Positions 10,712 to 19,165 of a DNA stretch of 64,000 nt are shown here, one piece after another (position 1 is the stretch's first letter; every line of letters starts with the position of its first letter). This DNA comes from Allobosea sp. CS1GBMeth4 (GTDB lineage Bacteria > Pseudomonadota > Alphaproteobacteria > Rhizobiales > Beijerinckiaceae), in contig NZ_FYAS01000011.1 in the NCBI RefSeq assembly GCF_900185715.1, forward strand, positions 62,001-126,000, written 5' to 3'. The position numbers and the translations under genes were made by a program. The notes below the pieces were generated by a model that did not search any database, was not told the origin of the DNA, and was given only the letters and a program-made list of their open reading frames with translations.

Positions 10712-10758
10712 CTTTCCCGGCGGAGCTGCGGCACTGGATGCCGGCCCCACAATACTCC

Positions 10759-11223
10759 TCATCGAACGTAGATTGTGATCTTTTGAGAGATAACCGGCGG
10801 CTTGTGCGGCGCATGGGTATGGTCGCCGAGCAGCAGCTGCAGCGTGTGCGTGCCCTTGGGCAGGGTGACGACCACCTCGGTCTGGCCGTTGCCGAGATGG
10901 ATATGGTTGTAGTCGGCCGGGATCGGCTGGTCGGGCGGGCCCGGATCGACGTCGATCAGCAGATGGTGGTGGCCGGTATTCGGCTTGTCGATGCCGGCGG
11001 GGGCGACGCCCATCTCCTTGAGGCCGATCCGCACGGTGAAGCGCTCCGGCACGCGCAGCCCGTCGAGCGGGTAGTGGAAATAGACCGTCGCGTTGCGCGG
11101 CGCCGGCTGGCGCGGAAGCGACTGGGCCGAGAGCGGCGGAGGTGCCGCCGCGGACAGGGCCGCCGAGAGGACCGCGGCGGCGAGGCGGGGCAGGGCAGGG
11201 CGCGTGACGGCGGCGCGGGTCAT
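10759..11223 (-). CDS. Exported DUF4399 protein, single domain
   Basis: A 154-residue protein with a signal peptide (to about residue 33, ending PPLSAQ) and one DUF4399 domain: ATVYFHYPLDG, GHHHLLIDVD, DYNHIHLGNGQTE, LQLLLGDHTHAPH and a C-terminal IYVR strand. The clustered histidines suggest metal binding, but no function is established to my knowledge. Its ATG overlaps the stop of the preceding triple-domain gene by 4 bases (ATGA), so the two are co-translated. It lacks a cysteine or membrane anchor and is likely soluble and periplasmic. Confidence 0.85.
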   Translation of the reverse strand: MTRAAVTRPALPRLAAAVLSAALSAAAPPPLSAQSLPRQPAPRNATVYFHYPLDGLRVPERFTVRIGLKEMGVAPAGIDKPNTGHHHLLIDVDPGPPDQPIPADYNHIHLGNGQTEVVVTLPKGTHTLQLLLGDHTHAPHKPPVISQKITIYVR

Positions 11224-12470
11224 CGGCGCGGCCTCTGCTTCCTGGGATTGCCGACGATGACCTTGATCCGCTCGGACATGACCGGCGGATCGTGCGGCAC
11301 ATGCTGGTCGTCGCCGAGGATGAGCTGCAGCGTGTGCTCGCCCGGCGGCAGGGTGATCCGCCGCTCGGTCTGGCCGTTGCCGAGGTGGATGTGGTTGAGA
11401 TCGGCCGGGATCGCGGCGTCGAGCGGCGGCGTCGGCACGTCGACCAGCAGGTGGTGATGGCCGGTATTGGGCCGCACGATTCCGGCCGGGGCGACGCCCA
11501 TGTTGCGCAGCCCGAACCGGATGGTCGAGGTCGGATAGATCACCTCGCCCTGGCGCGGATAGATGAAATAGACCGCCGCATCGTTGGGAGCCGGCGTCCG
11601 GCCCGTGGCGGCACGCGCATCGGAGGCGGAAGCCGGGTTCGCGACCGAGGTCTCCTGCACGCGCACCCTGATCCTCTGCGACATCACCGGGGGATCATGC
11701 GGCACATGCTCGTGGTCGGCGAAGAGGAGCTGGAGCGTGTGTTCTCCGGGCGGCAGGGCGACCTCGGCCTCGGTCTGTCCGCGGCCGAGGTGCAGATGGT
11801 TGAAGTCGCTCGGGATCTCGCGATCGAGCGGCGGCAGTTCGGTGTCGATCAGGAGATGGTGGTGGCCGGCATGCTCCTGCTTCGTGCCGGCCGGGGCGAT
11901 GGCGATGTTGCGCTGGCCGAAGCGGATCACGGAACGGGGCGGAATCGTCGCGCCGTCCTCGAGGCCGATGAAGAACACCTGCGCATTCGGCGCGGCGGCG
12001 CTGCGCGGCTTCTCCTCGGGCCCGGCCATGACCTCGACCGTGATCTTCTCCGACATCACCGGCGGATCGTGCGGGACGTGGTCGTGATCGGCGAAGAGCA
12101 GCTGCAAGGTGTGGCGGCCGGGCGAGAGTAGGATCTCGGCCTCGCTCTGGCCGCCGCCGAAATGCAGGTGGTTGAAGTCGCTCGGGATCGGCTGGCCTGG
12201 CGGTGGCAGCTCGGTGTCGATCAGGAGATGATGATGGCCGGCGTTGCGGCGTGCCATTCCGGCGGGCGCGATCTCCATGCCGCCGACGGCGAAGCGGATC
12301 GTCATCCGGGCGGGGATGCGGGCATCGTTCCGGAGGTCGACGAAGGAGACCTTGGCGCCGGCCGGCGCCGGGCTGCGCGCCCGTACGCGCTCCTGCGCGA
12401 CGCCCGCGGCGACGGACGCGGCGAAAATGGCCGTGACCCCGACAATCAGGTGTAGCCGAAGTCCCTGCAC
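11220..12470 (-). CDS. Exported protein with three tandem DUF4399 domains
   Basis: A 416-residue protein: signal peptide (about 1-25, GVTAIFAASVAAGVAQ) then three copies of the same module at about 38-150, 165-275 and 297-408. Each copy repeats GHHHLLID, then NHLHxGxGQ, then LQLLFADHxHVPHDPPVMS. The copies are spaced by short polar or Pro-rich linkers. The single-domain gene next to it carries a fourth copy, so a series of internal duplications is likely. Histidine density hints at metal binding; the family has no known function. Upstream lies a 141-base divergent intergenic region shared with the caspase gene at 12612. Confidence 0.85.
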   Translation of the reverse strand: MQGLRLHLIVGVTAIFAASVAAGVAQERVRARSPAPAGAKVSFVDLRNDARIPARMTIRFAVGGMEIAPAGMARRNAGHHHLLIDTELPPPGQPIPSDFNHLHFGGGQSEAEILLSPGRHTLQLLFADHDHVPHDPPVMSEKITVEVMAGPEEKPRSAAAPNAQVFFIGLEDGATIPPRSVIRFGQRNIAIAPAGTKQEHAGHHHLLIDTELPPLDREIPSDFNHLHLGRGQTEAEVALPPGEHTLQLLFADHEHVPHDPPVMSQRIRVRVQETSVANPASASDARAATGRTPAPNDAAVYFIYPRQGEVIYPTSTIRFGLRNMGVAPAGIVRPNTGHHHLLVDVPTPPLDAAIPADLNHIHLGNGQTERRITLPPGEHTLQLILGDDQHVPHDPPVMSERIKVIVGNPRKQRPRR

Positions 12471-12611
12471 CGGCGCTCTTCCTGGAGGCGTTCGAGCACC
12501 ATGAAGCTAGCAGCGGGCCAGACGGGGAGCAAGCAAACCGCCTGTCACGACAGGCGGATATATCTGGATTTTCAGGGTCACTTTCTTTAGGGTGACGCAG
12601 GGAATGGTGCC
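12471..12611. promoter_or_regulatory. Divergent control region between the DUF4399 and caspase genes
   Basis: 141 bases between two divergent starts, clearly richer in A and T than the genes around it. It contains a perfect stem CCGCCTGT / ACAGGCGG (12538-12557, 4-base loop) and an imperfect pair GTCAC...GGTGAC around 12577-12595. An AT-rich TATATC stretch at about 12559 may be a -10 element for the + strand gene. No regulator site is recognised. Confidence 0.35.
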
Positions 12612-14141
12612 ATGACTGCAACCGTCAGATTTTGTGCACTGATCGCTGTTCTTGCGCAGCTCCTCGCCATGCCGGCGCTGGCGCAGACCCAGGAACGCCG
12701 CGTCGCGCTGGTGATCGGCAATTCCACCTACAAGAACGCACCCGCCCTGCCCAATACCCCGAACGATGCGCGCGATACGGCCGAGGCCCTGCGCAAGGTC
12801 GGCTTCGAGGTCGTCGACGGCATCGATCTCGACAAGCGCGGCATGGACGCCGCCCTGTCCCGCTTCGCGCGCCTCGCCCAGGATGCCGACGCGGTGATGT
12901 TCTACTATGCCGGCCACGGCTTCCAGTTCAACGGCGAGAACTTCCTCGTGCCGGTCGAGGCCAAGATCGACGACGAGGTCTCGGTCCAGTACGAGACGCT
13001 CAAGCTGAGCGAGGTCACCACCGCGCTCGGCTTCGCCAAGGGCGTCAAGATCATGGTGCTCGACGCCTGCCGCAACAATCCCTTCGTCGCCCAGCTCTCG
13101 AAGAAGCAGGCGACGCGCAGCTTCTCGGTCGGCTCCGGCCTGGCGCCGATCGCGAAGGCCCAGGGCATGGTGACCGCCTATGCGACGCAGGCGAACGACG
13201 TCGCCGCGGACGGTTCCGGGCGCAACAGCCCGTTCACGGCGGCGCTGGTGCAGGAGATCAAGCAGCCGGGCCTCGAGATCGCGACCTTGTTCCGCCGGGT
13301 CCAGAAGGCTGTCTACGATTCGACCGGCGGCAAGCAGACGCCGGAACTGTCGCTGTCGCTGCTCGGCGATTTCTACCTGAACCGCGAGGAGACCGACGCC
13401 GACATCTGGAAGCGCCTGCGCAGCAGCGACAACGCCGCCGAGATCAAGGCCTTCATCCAGCGCTTCCCCAACAGCTTCTTCGCGGTCGACGCCAAGACCC
13501 GGCTCGACCTGATCGAGCGGCGCGGCCTGGAGCCCGGCGAGCGCGCCAAGCTCGAGCAGGAATTCGCGGCGAAGGAGAAGGCGCTGCTGGAGCGCGTCCA
13601 GCAGGCCGAGAGGGATCGCGCCAAGGCGGCGACCGATCTCGCCGGCCGCGATGCGGGCAAGACCGCCGATGCCGAGCGCGCCTTGCCCAAGCCCGGTGAC
13701 GCCGCGGCGCCGAAGACCGCCGATCCGGGCGAGCGCGAGCGCCTCGCCAGGGAGCTCGCCAGGAAGGAGCAGGAGCTGGCGGCGCTCGAGGCGGAGAAGG
13801 CCAAGCTGTCGCAGGAGCGCCAGGAGCGCGAGAAGGCGGTGGCGGAGCGGATCAATTCGGCCACTATGAAGGAGCTTCCGGTGCCGCAGAAGCCACTGCT
13901 GCCGGCGGCTCCGGGCACGCGGCCGCAGCGGCAGGAGCCGCGCGAGGTCCAGCAGCCGCGGGTCGTGCTCGACCGCAAGTCGACGAACATCCTGACAGGC
14001 GGCATCGAGGCCGCGCCGGAGCCGCGCAGCGGCCGCGCGGCGCGCCGGCCGGGTGGCGGCGCCGGTTCGAGCGACTGCACCGATGCCCTGATGCGCGCCC
14101 AGCTCGGCGATGGCGGCGGCGCCCTGAAGAACTGCCGCTGA
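12612..14141 (+). CDS. Exported caspase-like protein with long coiled-coil tail
   Basis: A 509-residue protein with signal peptide (1-25, LLAMPALAQ). Residues 28-265 are a caspase (C14) domain with both catalytic residues: VALVIGNSTY, His102 in YYAGHGF, Cys153 in VLDACRNNPF. Residues about 300-425 are highly charged with heptad-like runs (EKALLERVQQAERDRAK; ARKEQELAALEAEKAKLSQE), predicted coiled coil. The tail is basic and Pro-rich and ends with two cysteines (SDCTDAL and LKNCR) that could form a disulfide. It may self-associate or bind a partner through the coil. It is closest in its caspase part to the proteins at 6584 and 8945, but points the other way. Confidence 0.85.
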   Translation: MTATVRFCALIAVLAQLLAMPALAQTQERRVALVIGNSTYKNAPALPNTPNDARDTAEALRKVGFEVVDGIDLDKRGMDAALSRFARLAQDADAVMFYYAGHGFQFNGENFLVPVEAKIDDEVSVQYETLKLSEVTTALGFAKGVKIMVLDACRNNPFVAQLSKKQATRSFSVGSGLAPIAKAQGMVTAYATQANDVAADGSGRNSPFTAALVQEIKQPGLEIATLFRRVQKAVYDSTGGKQTPELSLSLLGDFYLNREETDADIWKRLRSSDNAAEIKAFIQRFPNSFFAVDAKTRLDLIERRGLEPGERAKLEQEFAAKEKALLERVQQAERDRAKAATDLAGRDAGKTADAERALPKPGDAAAPKTADPGERERLARELARKEQELAALEAEKAKLSQERQEREKAVAERINSATMKELPVPQKPLLPAAPGTRPQRQEPREVQQPRVVLDRKSTNILTGGIEAAPEPRSGRAARRPGGGAGSSDCTDALMRAQLGDGGGALKNCR

Positions 14142-14215
14142 CGGGCCGCTCGGCCGGATTCACCGCTGGCGTGGCCGGGGCGACCGCTCCGGACAGGATG
14201 GAACAGGGGGCTTCG

Positions 14216-15403
14216 ATGCGTCGCTCATCGCTCGTCTGCCATGTGCTGCTGATGCTGTTCGGCGCGCCTGTCGCGGGCTCGGCCCAGACATCGCCTCCAA
14301 GCGCTCCGGCCGCGCCGGCGCCGCTCCCGTTTGCCGAGGCGCTGCAGCGCGCCGCCGGCGACCTGTTCTCGAAGGCTCAGGTCGAAGGCGCGCGCGTCGA
14401 GCTGGTGATCGACCCGCTGATCGACGGCGTCTCGGGGGCGCAGTCGGCCTCGACCCGTTCGATGCAGCAGTCGCTGGTCGAGCTGGTCGGCAAATCCTAT
14501 CCGCGCTTCTCCGTGCAGCCGTTCTCGGCCGAGGCGCTGGCCCGCGAGCCGGTGGTGCTGATCGGCACCTTCACCGCGATCAACAATGCGGGCGACGCCG
14601 GCGGCGCGCGCGACGCCTACCGGATCTGCCTGACGCTGGCCGATCTCAAGTCGAAGCGCATCGTCTCCAAGGGCGTCGCCAGGGCGAAGCCCGAGGGCGT
14701 CGACGTCACGCCGACGAGCTATTATCGCGACTCGCCGATGTGGACGAAGGACCCGGCGACCGAGGCCTACATCAAGACCTGCCAGGCCACGAAGCTCGGG
14801 GACGCGATCGACCCTGCCTATGCCGAGCACCTCAACGTCGCGGCGCTGGTCAATGACGGCATCCTCGAATACGAGGCGCGGCGCTATCGCGAGGCGCTCG
14901 CCTTCTACCGGACCGCGCGCGGGCTGCCCGGGGGCGATCAGCATCGCGTGCGCATCGGCACCTATCTCGCCAGCAGCAGGCTCGGCCGCAAGGACGATGC
15001 GGTCGAGGCCTTCGGCGACCTGGTGGACAGCGGGCTCTCCAGCAACCAGCTGATGGTCAAGCTGCTGTTCCAGCCGGGCTCGACCCAGTTCATCGCCAAT
15101 CCGCAGATCACCGAGCCCTACCCGATGTGGCTGAGCCAGATCGCGACCCGCGCCCGGCAGAAGGGCGCCTGCCTCGAGATCGTCGGCCACACCTCGCGCA
15201 CCGGAATGCCGCAGGTCAACGAGCGGCTATCGGTGCTGCGGGCGCAATATGTCATGGAGCTGCTCCAGGTCGGCTCGCCCGACAGCCGCAGCCGCATGAT
15301 CGCGACCGGGCGCGGCTACAACGAGAACCTGATCGGCACCGGCCGGGACGATGCCAGCGACGCGCTCGACCGGCGCGTCGAGTTCAAGGTGATCGGCTGC
15401 TGA
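14216..15403 (+). CDS. Exported OmpA-like peptidoglycan-binding protein
   Basis: Start chosen at the ATG at 14216, which follows CAGGGGG; 395 residues. Signal peptide to about residue 24 (GAPVAGSAQ). The middle (about 50-290) has no family I recognise, but one part (DGILEYEARRYREALAFYRTARG) resembles a tetratricopeptide helix pair. The last 110 residues are an OmpA C-terminal fold: CLEIVGHTSRTG, NERLSVLRAQYVMELL, then DRRVEFKV. Such a domain binds peptidoglycan, so the protein is probably tethered to the cell wall. It follows the caspase gene by 74 bases on the same strand and is likely in one unit with it. Confidence 0.8.
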   Translation: MRRSSLVCHVLLMLFGAPVAGSAQTSPPSAPAAPAPLPFAEALQRAAGDLFSKAQVEGARVELVIDPLIDGVSGAQSASTRSMQQSLVELVGKSYPRFSVQPFSAEALAREPVVLIGTFTAINNAGDAGGARDAYRICLTLADLKSKRIVSKGVARAKPEGVDVTPTSYYRDSPMWTKDPATEAYIKTCQATKLGDAIDPAYAEHLNVAALVNDGILEYEARRYREALAFYRTARGLPGGDQHRVRIGTYLASSRLGRKDDAVEAFGDLVDSGLSSNQLMVKLLFQPGSTQFIANPQITEPYPMWLSQIATRARQKGACLEIVGHTSRTGMPQVNERLSVLRAQYVMELLQVGSPDSRSRMIATGRGYNENLIGTGRDDASDALDRRVEFKVIGC

Positions 15404-15453
15404 GCCGCGGCCGGATCTGCAAAGCACGGGAACGGGACAGGCAGGATTTCTCG

Positions 15454-17001
15454 ATGAACGACATGGCGACGAACCCCTACGACGCGGTCGCCTATCCCGG
15501 GCACGCCTTCTCGCAGACGCATCCCGCGCATCTGGCGACGATCGCGCATTTCCACGGGATGAGCCCGGCGCCGACCGCGGCAATGCGGGTGCTCGAACTG
15601 GGCTGCGGCAGCGGCGGCAACCTGATCCCGATGGCGTTGCAATGTCCCGGCGCGGAGCTGGTCGGCATCGATCTCAGCGCGCGGGCGATCGCGCGTGCGA
15701 AGGCGGAGGCGGCGGAGCTCGGGCTGAGCAATGTCAGCTTCCATCATCTCGACATCATGGCGGTGTCGGCGGAGCTCGGCCGTTTCGACTACATCCTCGT
15801 CCACGGCGTCTATTCCTGGGTGCCGGAGCCGGTGCGGCAGCGGATCCTCGCCTTGTTCGGCGAATTGCTGATGCCGCAGGGCATCGCCTATGTCAGCTAC
15901 AACGCCCTGCCGGGCTGCCGGCTGCGCGACCTCGCCCGCGACGTCATGCTCTACGAAACGCGCGACATCGACGAGCCGATGGCGAAGGTCCGCGCCGCGC
16001 GCGCCGCGATCAAGCGCTTCGCCGAGGCGACGGATGCCGAGACCTTCTACGGAGCGGCGCTGCGCGAGCGGGCGAGGCAGATCGAGGAGATTCCGGACAA
16101 CGTCCTCTATCACGACGATCTCAATCCCGGCGCGCGCGCCTTCGCCCTGCACGAGGTTCTGGCGGCGGCGGAGCCCTATGGGCTGCAGTACCTGGCGGAA
16201 GCCTCGTTCCCCAACAATTTCGGCGGCGCGCGTGCGCCGGCGCAACAGCTGCTCAACGCGATTCCGAGCGACCAGCCGCTCCGGCAGGAGCAGTCCCTCG
16301 ACCTGCTGATCGGCCGCTGCTTCCGCCAGACCCTGCTCTGCCGCGCCGAGATCGCGCTGCATCGCGGCTTCTCGCGCTTCGAGCTGTCGCCCTACCATCT
16401 GGCGGCGAATGTGCGCGAGGCCGAGGAGAGCGACGAGCGGCCCGGCGTCAGGGCCTTCCTGTTCGGCGACGATGTGCGGCTCGCCGTCGACCTGCCGCAG
16501 GCCAAGGCGGCCCTGCGGGCGCTGAGCCGGGCCTGGCCCGGCAGCATCCGCCATGGCGATCTGGTCGCCGAGGTGATGGAGGAGGTCAGGGACGGTATCG
16601 GGCCCGATCTCGAACGCGAGACCGCCCGTCTCAACGAGGCGCTGACGGCGATCTACCGGGCCGGCCTGCTCGAGATCAATCTGGAGCCGCACAGGCTGAC
16701 GACACGGATCAGCGAGCGGCCGCTCGCGAGCTTCCTGGCCCGCCGCCAGGCGCTGAGCGGCCCGCACGTCACGGATCTGCGCCATCGCGCGGTCGAGCTC
16801 GACGGCGTGGTGGTGCGCAAATTCGTCAGCCTGCTCGACGGGACGCGGACCGCGCCGATGCTGCTCGACGAGATCAACGCCTTCCTGACCGAGGCGCACG
16901 CCTCCGGCCGGGACGTATCGGGCCTGCCGCGGCAGGCAACGGCGGCGGAGGTGGAGATGCATCTGAACGATGTCGCGCGGCTGGCATTGCTGGCGGGCTG
17001 A
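15454..17001 (+). CDS. SAM-dependent methyltransferase with methyltransferase regulatory domain
   Basis: A 515-residue protein starting at the ATG at 15454 (MNDMATNPYDAVAYPGHAFSQTHP). Residues 20-200 are a class I methyltransferase with the SAM-binding motif LELGCGSGGN (47-56) and the acidic end of strand 2 in GIDLS. The following part, about 215-300, matches a methyltransferase regulatory domain, and the C-terminal 200 residues contain a winged-helix-like stretch. Rickettsial protein-lysine methyltransferases of outer membrane proteins have the same domain plan, so protein methylation is a reasonable but unproven guess. It has no signal peptide and acts in the cytoplasm. It lies 50 bases after the OmpA-like gene. 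Confidence 0.78.
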   Translation: MNDMATNPYDAVAYPGHAFSQTHPAHLATIAHFHGMSPAPTAAMRVLELGCGSGGNLIPMALQCPGAELVGIDLSARAIARAKAEAAELGLSNVSFHHLDIMAVSAELGRFDYILVHGVYSWVPEPVRQRILALFGELLMPQGIAYVSYNALPGCRLRDLARDVMLYETRDIDEPMAKVRAARAAIKRFAEATDAETFYGAALRERARQIEEIPDNVLYHDDLNPGARAFALHEVLAAAEPYGLQYLAEASFPNNFGGARAPAQQLLNAIPSDQPLRQEQSLDLLIGRCFRQTLLCRAEIALHRGFSRFELSPYHLAANVREAEESDERPGVRAFLFGDDVRLAVDLPQAKAALRALSRAWPGSIRHGDLVAEVMEEVRDGIGPDLERETARLNEALTAIYRAGLLEINLEPHRLTTRISERPLASFLARRQALSGPHVTDLRHRAVELDGVVVRKFVSLLDGTRTAPMLLDEINAFLTEAHASGRDVSGLPRQATAAEVEMHLNDVARLALLAG

Positions 17002-17059
17002 GCTTGTCGCGGAAGGGCCGCCTGCCTATTGCGGAGCGCGGCAGCAGCGGTAGCGAGGG

Positions 17060-18652
17060 ATGAGTCAGCGCTTCAAGCAGTTTCAGGCCGCATTCCAGGA
17101 GGACGCCTGCCTCGAGACCATCATGCAGGCGCGACAGGGCGGCATCACGCTCGCCTGCTCCGCCTGCGGGAAGACCGCGGCCTTCGCGCCGCGCGTGAAG
17201 CTGCGCGCCTATGCCTGCCCGCATTGCGGCTTCCTGGTCTCGCCCTGCAAGGGCACGCCGCTGGAAAGCCGGCGGATTTCGCTGCAGCTCTGGTTCTTCG
17301 CGATCCGGGCGCTGGCCGAGCAGGGGCCGCGCGGGGCGGCCACGACGCTGGAGCGCGAGGCGAACATCCCGGCCCAGCAGGCACGCCGGATGATCGCCGA
17401 GCTGCAGGGGAGCGGCGGCAAGGACGACAACGGCCCGGACTGGCTCGCCGCGGCGCGCAGGGCGGTGACGGGCGGCGCCAATCCCGCGACCATGGCCGCG
17501 GGGGCTGCCTTCGCCGCAGCGGGCGGCGATTCCCGGTTGCGACTGATCTCGCTCCTCGGCATCGGCGCGGCCGTCCTCGGCATCGCCGGAGGCGTCGCGG
17601 TCGCGACCCTGCGGCCGGGCTCGACCGAGGTCGGCGGCGGGTTCGAGCCGATGGAAAGCGTCGAGGCGCCGTCGCTGAAGGCGCCGACCCGGCCTTCGCT
17701 GATCCTGTCCTCGGTCGAGGGCGACCTCGAAGCGGCGCGGCAGGCGACGCAGTTCGCGCTCAACGCCGATCCGTCGCTGGCGGCGATCAGGGAGCAGGCG
17801 GCGCCGGACACGCCGCCCCAGCCGGCGATGCCGATCCCGGTAATGCCGCCCTCGAACATCATCCTGGTGCCGCCGACCCTGCCGGGCAAACCCGGCGCAC
17901 CGGCCGCTGCGCCGCGGACGCAGCTGCCGCAGGCGCCGGTCACCTCGAGCGGCGACCCGAACCAGATCCTGACTTTCGGGCCGATCAGGATCCGCCGCCA
18001 CCTGGTCGAGATGATCGTCAGGGCAGGGCGCATCGTCGGGGCCGATCCGACCTTGCTGATGGCGGTCGCCGACAAGGAATCCTCCTTCTCGACGGCGGTG
18101 CAGGCGAAGACGTCGTCGGCGACGGGGCTCTACCAGTTCATCGAGCAGACCTGGCTCGGCGTGATCTTCGAATTCGGCCGCAAGCACGGGCTCCATGCCG
18201 AGGCGGCGCTGATCGGCCGCAACGGCAGGCAGTTCGTCGTCGCCGACGCGAATGAGCGCCAGCGCATCCTCGACCTGCGGCGCGAGCCCTATCTGTCGGC
18301 GCTGCTGGCGGCGGAGATGCTGAAGCGCGACACGCTCCGGCTGGAAAAGGCGATGGGCCGCCACCTCACCGGCGGCGAAATCTACCTGATCCATTTCCTC
18401 GGGCCGGATGCGGCGCAGACCTTCATCGAGACGATGGAGGAGACGCCCGGCGCCAGCGCGGCCGCGCTGCTGCCGCGCCCGGCCGAGGCGAACCGGCCGA
18501 TCTTCTATGCGCAGTCCGGCGGAGAGACCAAGACCCTGTCGCTCTCCGAGGTCCACAAGAAATTCGACGAGATGATCAAGGTCAGGCTCGATCGTTACAA
18601 GGTCGTCCGCGGCGGCCCGGGCCCGGCATCGGCGCGCCTGCCGCAGCGATAG
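17060..18652 (+). CDS. Zinc ribbon-transmembrane-lytic transglycosylase fusion
   Basis: A 530-residue protein with three parts. Residues 28-115 resemble the N-terminus of IS1595-type transposases: a zinc ribbon with Cys33/Cys36 and Cys53/Cys56, then GTPLES and a helix-turn-helix-like stretch. Residues about 160-184 form one transmembrane helix. A 120-residue Pro-rich linker then leads to an SLT-type lytic transglycosylase domain (about 310-510) with the likely catalytic Glu340 in VADKESSF and the motif SATGLYQF. Topology would be zinc ribbon in the cytoplasm and glycan-cleaving domain in the periplasm. There is no DDE catalytic core, so it is not a transposase. A role in opening peptidoglycan for the secretion machine next door is possible. 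Confidence 0.78.
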   Translation: MSQRFKQFQAAFQEDACLETIMQARQGGITLACSACGKTAAFAPRVKLRAYACPHCGFLVSPCKGTPLESRRISLQLWFFAIRALAEQGPRGAATTLEREANIPAQQARRMIAELQGSGGKDDNGPDWLAAARRAVTGGANPATMAAGAAFAAAGGDSRLRLISLLGIGAAVLGIAGGVAVATLRPGSTEVGGGFEPMESVEAPSLKAPTRPSLILSSVEGDLEAARQATQFALNADPSLAAIREQAAPDTPPQPAMPIPVMPPSNIILVPPTLPGKPGAPAAAPRTQLPQAPVTSSGDPNQILTFGPIRIRRHLVEMIVRAGRIVGADPTLLMAVADKESSFSTAVQAKTSSATGLYQFIEQTWLGVIFEFGRKHGLHAEAALIGRNGRQFVVADANERQRILDLRREPYLSALLAAEMLKRDTLRLEKAMGRHLTGGEIYLIHFLGPDAAQTFIETMEETPGASAAALLPRPAEANRPIFYAQSGGETKTLSLSEVHKKFDEMIKVRLDRYKVVRGGPGPASARLPQR

Positions 18653-18761
18653 GCGAATGCCGGCCAGATCAGGCCAAGCCCATCGGGGCCGGCCACCGCG
18701 GATTTGCCGCGGGCAAGGCGATGGCCCATGATCAATCGATCGCAGATGCGAGGAGACGACG

Positions 18762-19040
18762 ATGGCGAAGAACCGGTTCGAGCAGGTCGACGAGCCGCAG
18801 CCCGATGCCATCACGCTGAGCCTCGGCCAGCGCGACGGCAAGAATTTCATCCGCATCGCCTGTCCGGCGGAACTGGCTGCCGGCCATCTCGCCAACGACT
18901 TCGTCAGCGAGGAGCTCGACCCGGTCGAGGGCTTCCGTTCCGCCGTCCGCCTCGCCAACGAGATCAAGGCGCCGATCGTCGTCGAGGATGCCGAGGGGCT
19001 GTGGCAGGACGAGTGGGGCGAGCTCTACCGCGAGGCGTGA
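18762..19040 (+). CDS. Small acidic protein of unknown function
   Basis: A 92-residue protein with a good ribosome site (GAGGAGACGACG before the ATG). It is acidic, with no signal peptide, membrane segment, cysteine or known motif; the sequence runs LSLGQRDGKNFIRIACPAEL and ends WQDEWGELYREA. It follows the transglycosylase fusion by 109 bases on the same strand. I do not recognise the family. The codon usage matches the neighbours and the start is well supported, so it is likely a real gene. Confidence 0.65.
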   Translation: MAKNRFEQVDEPQPDAITLSLGQRDGKNFIRIACPAELAAGHLANDFVSEELDPVEGFRSAVRLANEIKAPIVVEDAEGLWQDEWGELYREA

Positions 19041-19052
19041 CGATTCGCGCAC

Positions 19053-19160
19053 GTCATGCCCGGGCTTGACCCGGGCATCTCTTGCTGGAGAAGGCTCCAT
19101 GGGGTGCCTCGCTCGTCAGGAGATTCCCGGGTCTGCGCTTCGCTCCGCCCGAGAATGACG
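19053..19160. repeat. REP-like palindromic repeat
   Basis: Perfect stem ATGCCCGGG (19056-19064) / CCCGGGCAT (19070-19078) with loop CTTGA, then a spacer and a right end GATTCCCGGG...GAATGACG that mirrors the left GTCAT. It lies between the convergent ends of the small gene and ppkA. The frame GTCATG...CATCTC is shared with the repeat at 2494-2523. Confidence 0.65.
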
Positions 19161-19165
19161 GCTAC

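Noticed and set aside
12538..12557. Terminator before the coiled-coil caspase gene
   Set aside because: The stem CCGCCTGT/ACAGGCGG has no T run and lies between divergent starts, so nothing needs to be ended there; listed only as part of the control region.
17060..17420. A transposase remnant as a separate pseudogene
   Set aside because: The zinc-ribbon part is in one uninterrupted frame with the transmembrane and transglycosylase parts, so it is a fusion protein and not debris.
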